Source: an uncultured Collinsella sp.
GTDB taxonomy: Bacteria > Actinomycetota > Coriobacteriia > Coriobacteriales > Coriobacteriaceae
Length of the DNA stretch: 6,012 nucleotides
NCBI GenBank assembly: GCA_900545905.1
Contig: URBA01000095.1
Location: forward strand, 1 to 6,012
Direction: 5' to 3'
In this document: positions 5,976-6,012 of the stretch, piece by piece
Layout of the letters: the number at the start of each line of letters is the position of its first letter
Position numbering within the stretch: position 1 is the stretch's first letter
The notes under the pieces: generated by a model
Databases searched by the model: none
What the model was told of the DNA's origin: nothing
Seen by the model: the letters and a program-made list of their open reading frames with translations, nothing else
Made by a program: the position numbers and the translations under genes

Positions 5976-6012
5976 CTGTCTCTTATACACATCTCCGAGC
6001 CCACGAGACTAC
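5976..6012. other. Illumina Nextera (Tn5 transposase) adapter at contig end; not genomic
   Basis: Bases 5976-5994 read CTGTCTCTTATACACATCT, the exact complement of the 19-base Tn5 mosaic end used in Nextera libraries. Bases 5995-6009 read CCGAGCCCACGAGAC, the Nextera read-2 adapter tail. The last three bases (TAC) would be the beginning of the sample index. The match is continuous over 34 bases, so this is untrimmed adapter and not a natural Tn5 end. Translated on the minus strand it gives the familiar artefact peptides MYKRQ and MGSEMCIRDR. Confidence 0.98.

Noticed and set aside
5976..5994. A natural Tn5/IS50 transposon end
   Set aside because: The 19-base mosaic end is followed directly by the Nextera read-2 adapter tail at the very end of the contig, so it is library adapter and not an insertion.
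5771..6004. A minus-strand frame beginning MGSEMCIRDR
   Set aside because: The first residues are translated adapter, and the rest is an out-of-frame reading of livH.

Overview
The window is GC-rich, tightly packed bacterial chromosome with gut-anaerobe gene content: a bile-acid-symporter-family transporter, a CutC/DUF4931 gene pair and a Liv-type branched-chain amino acid ABC transporter. Codon bias and gene style suggest a high-GC gut actinobacterium, most like Coriobacteriia such as Collinsella. This is an inference from general resemblance and no search was run. The sequence looks like the end of a short-read contig, because its last 37 bases are sequencing adapter rather than genome.

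Layout, left to right. At 1-99 (minus) is the first 33 codons of a gene resembling recJ, running off the left edge. Its upstream region holds a perfect TATAAT box, a possible 21-codon leader ORF that overlaps the recJ start, and a small hairpin over the ribosome-binding region. A divergent intergenic region (152-373) separates it from a plus-strand transporter of the bile acid:sodium symporter (BASS/SBF) superfamily (374-1372). That gene converges, across 30 bases, on a two-gene minus-strand unit: cutC (start at 2881) followed 3 bases later by a GalT-like DUF4931 gene (1403-2200, GTG start).

The 174-base gap between cutC and the liv genes (2882-3055) holds two abutting structures. One is an intrinsic terminator for the liv operon (3008-3045). 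The other is a 67-base imperfect palindrome (2941-3007) with a 21-bp stem that the neighbouring genes do not explain.

The right half is a compact minus-strand operon transcribed livH (C-terminal part only) > livM > livG > livF: two permeases and two ATPases of a high-affinity branched-chain amino acid (or related) importer. The genes touch or overlap (livM/livG overlap by 11 bases; livG stop abuts livF start), each internal start has a readable Shine-Dalgarno, and the unit ends at the terminator. The substrate-binding protein (livJ/K) is not in the window and may lie upstream of livH, beyond the contig end.

I did not find a convincing new multi-gene system. The points most worth a second look are the palindromic element, the recJ leader, the cutC-DUF4931 pairing and the adapter at the right edge.
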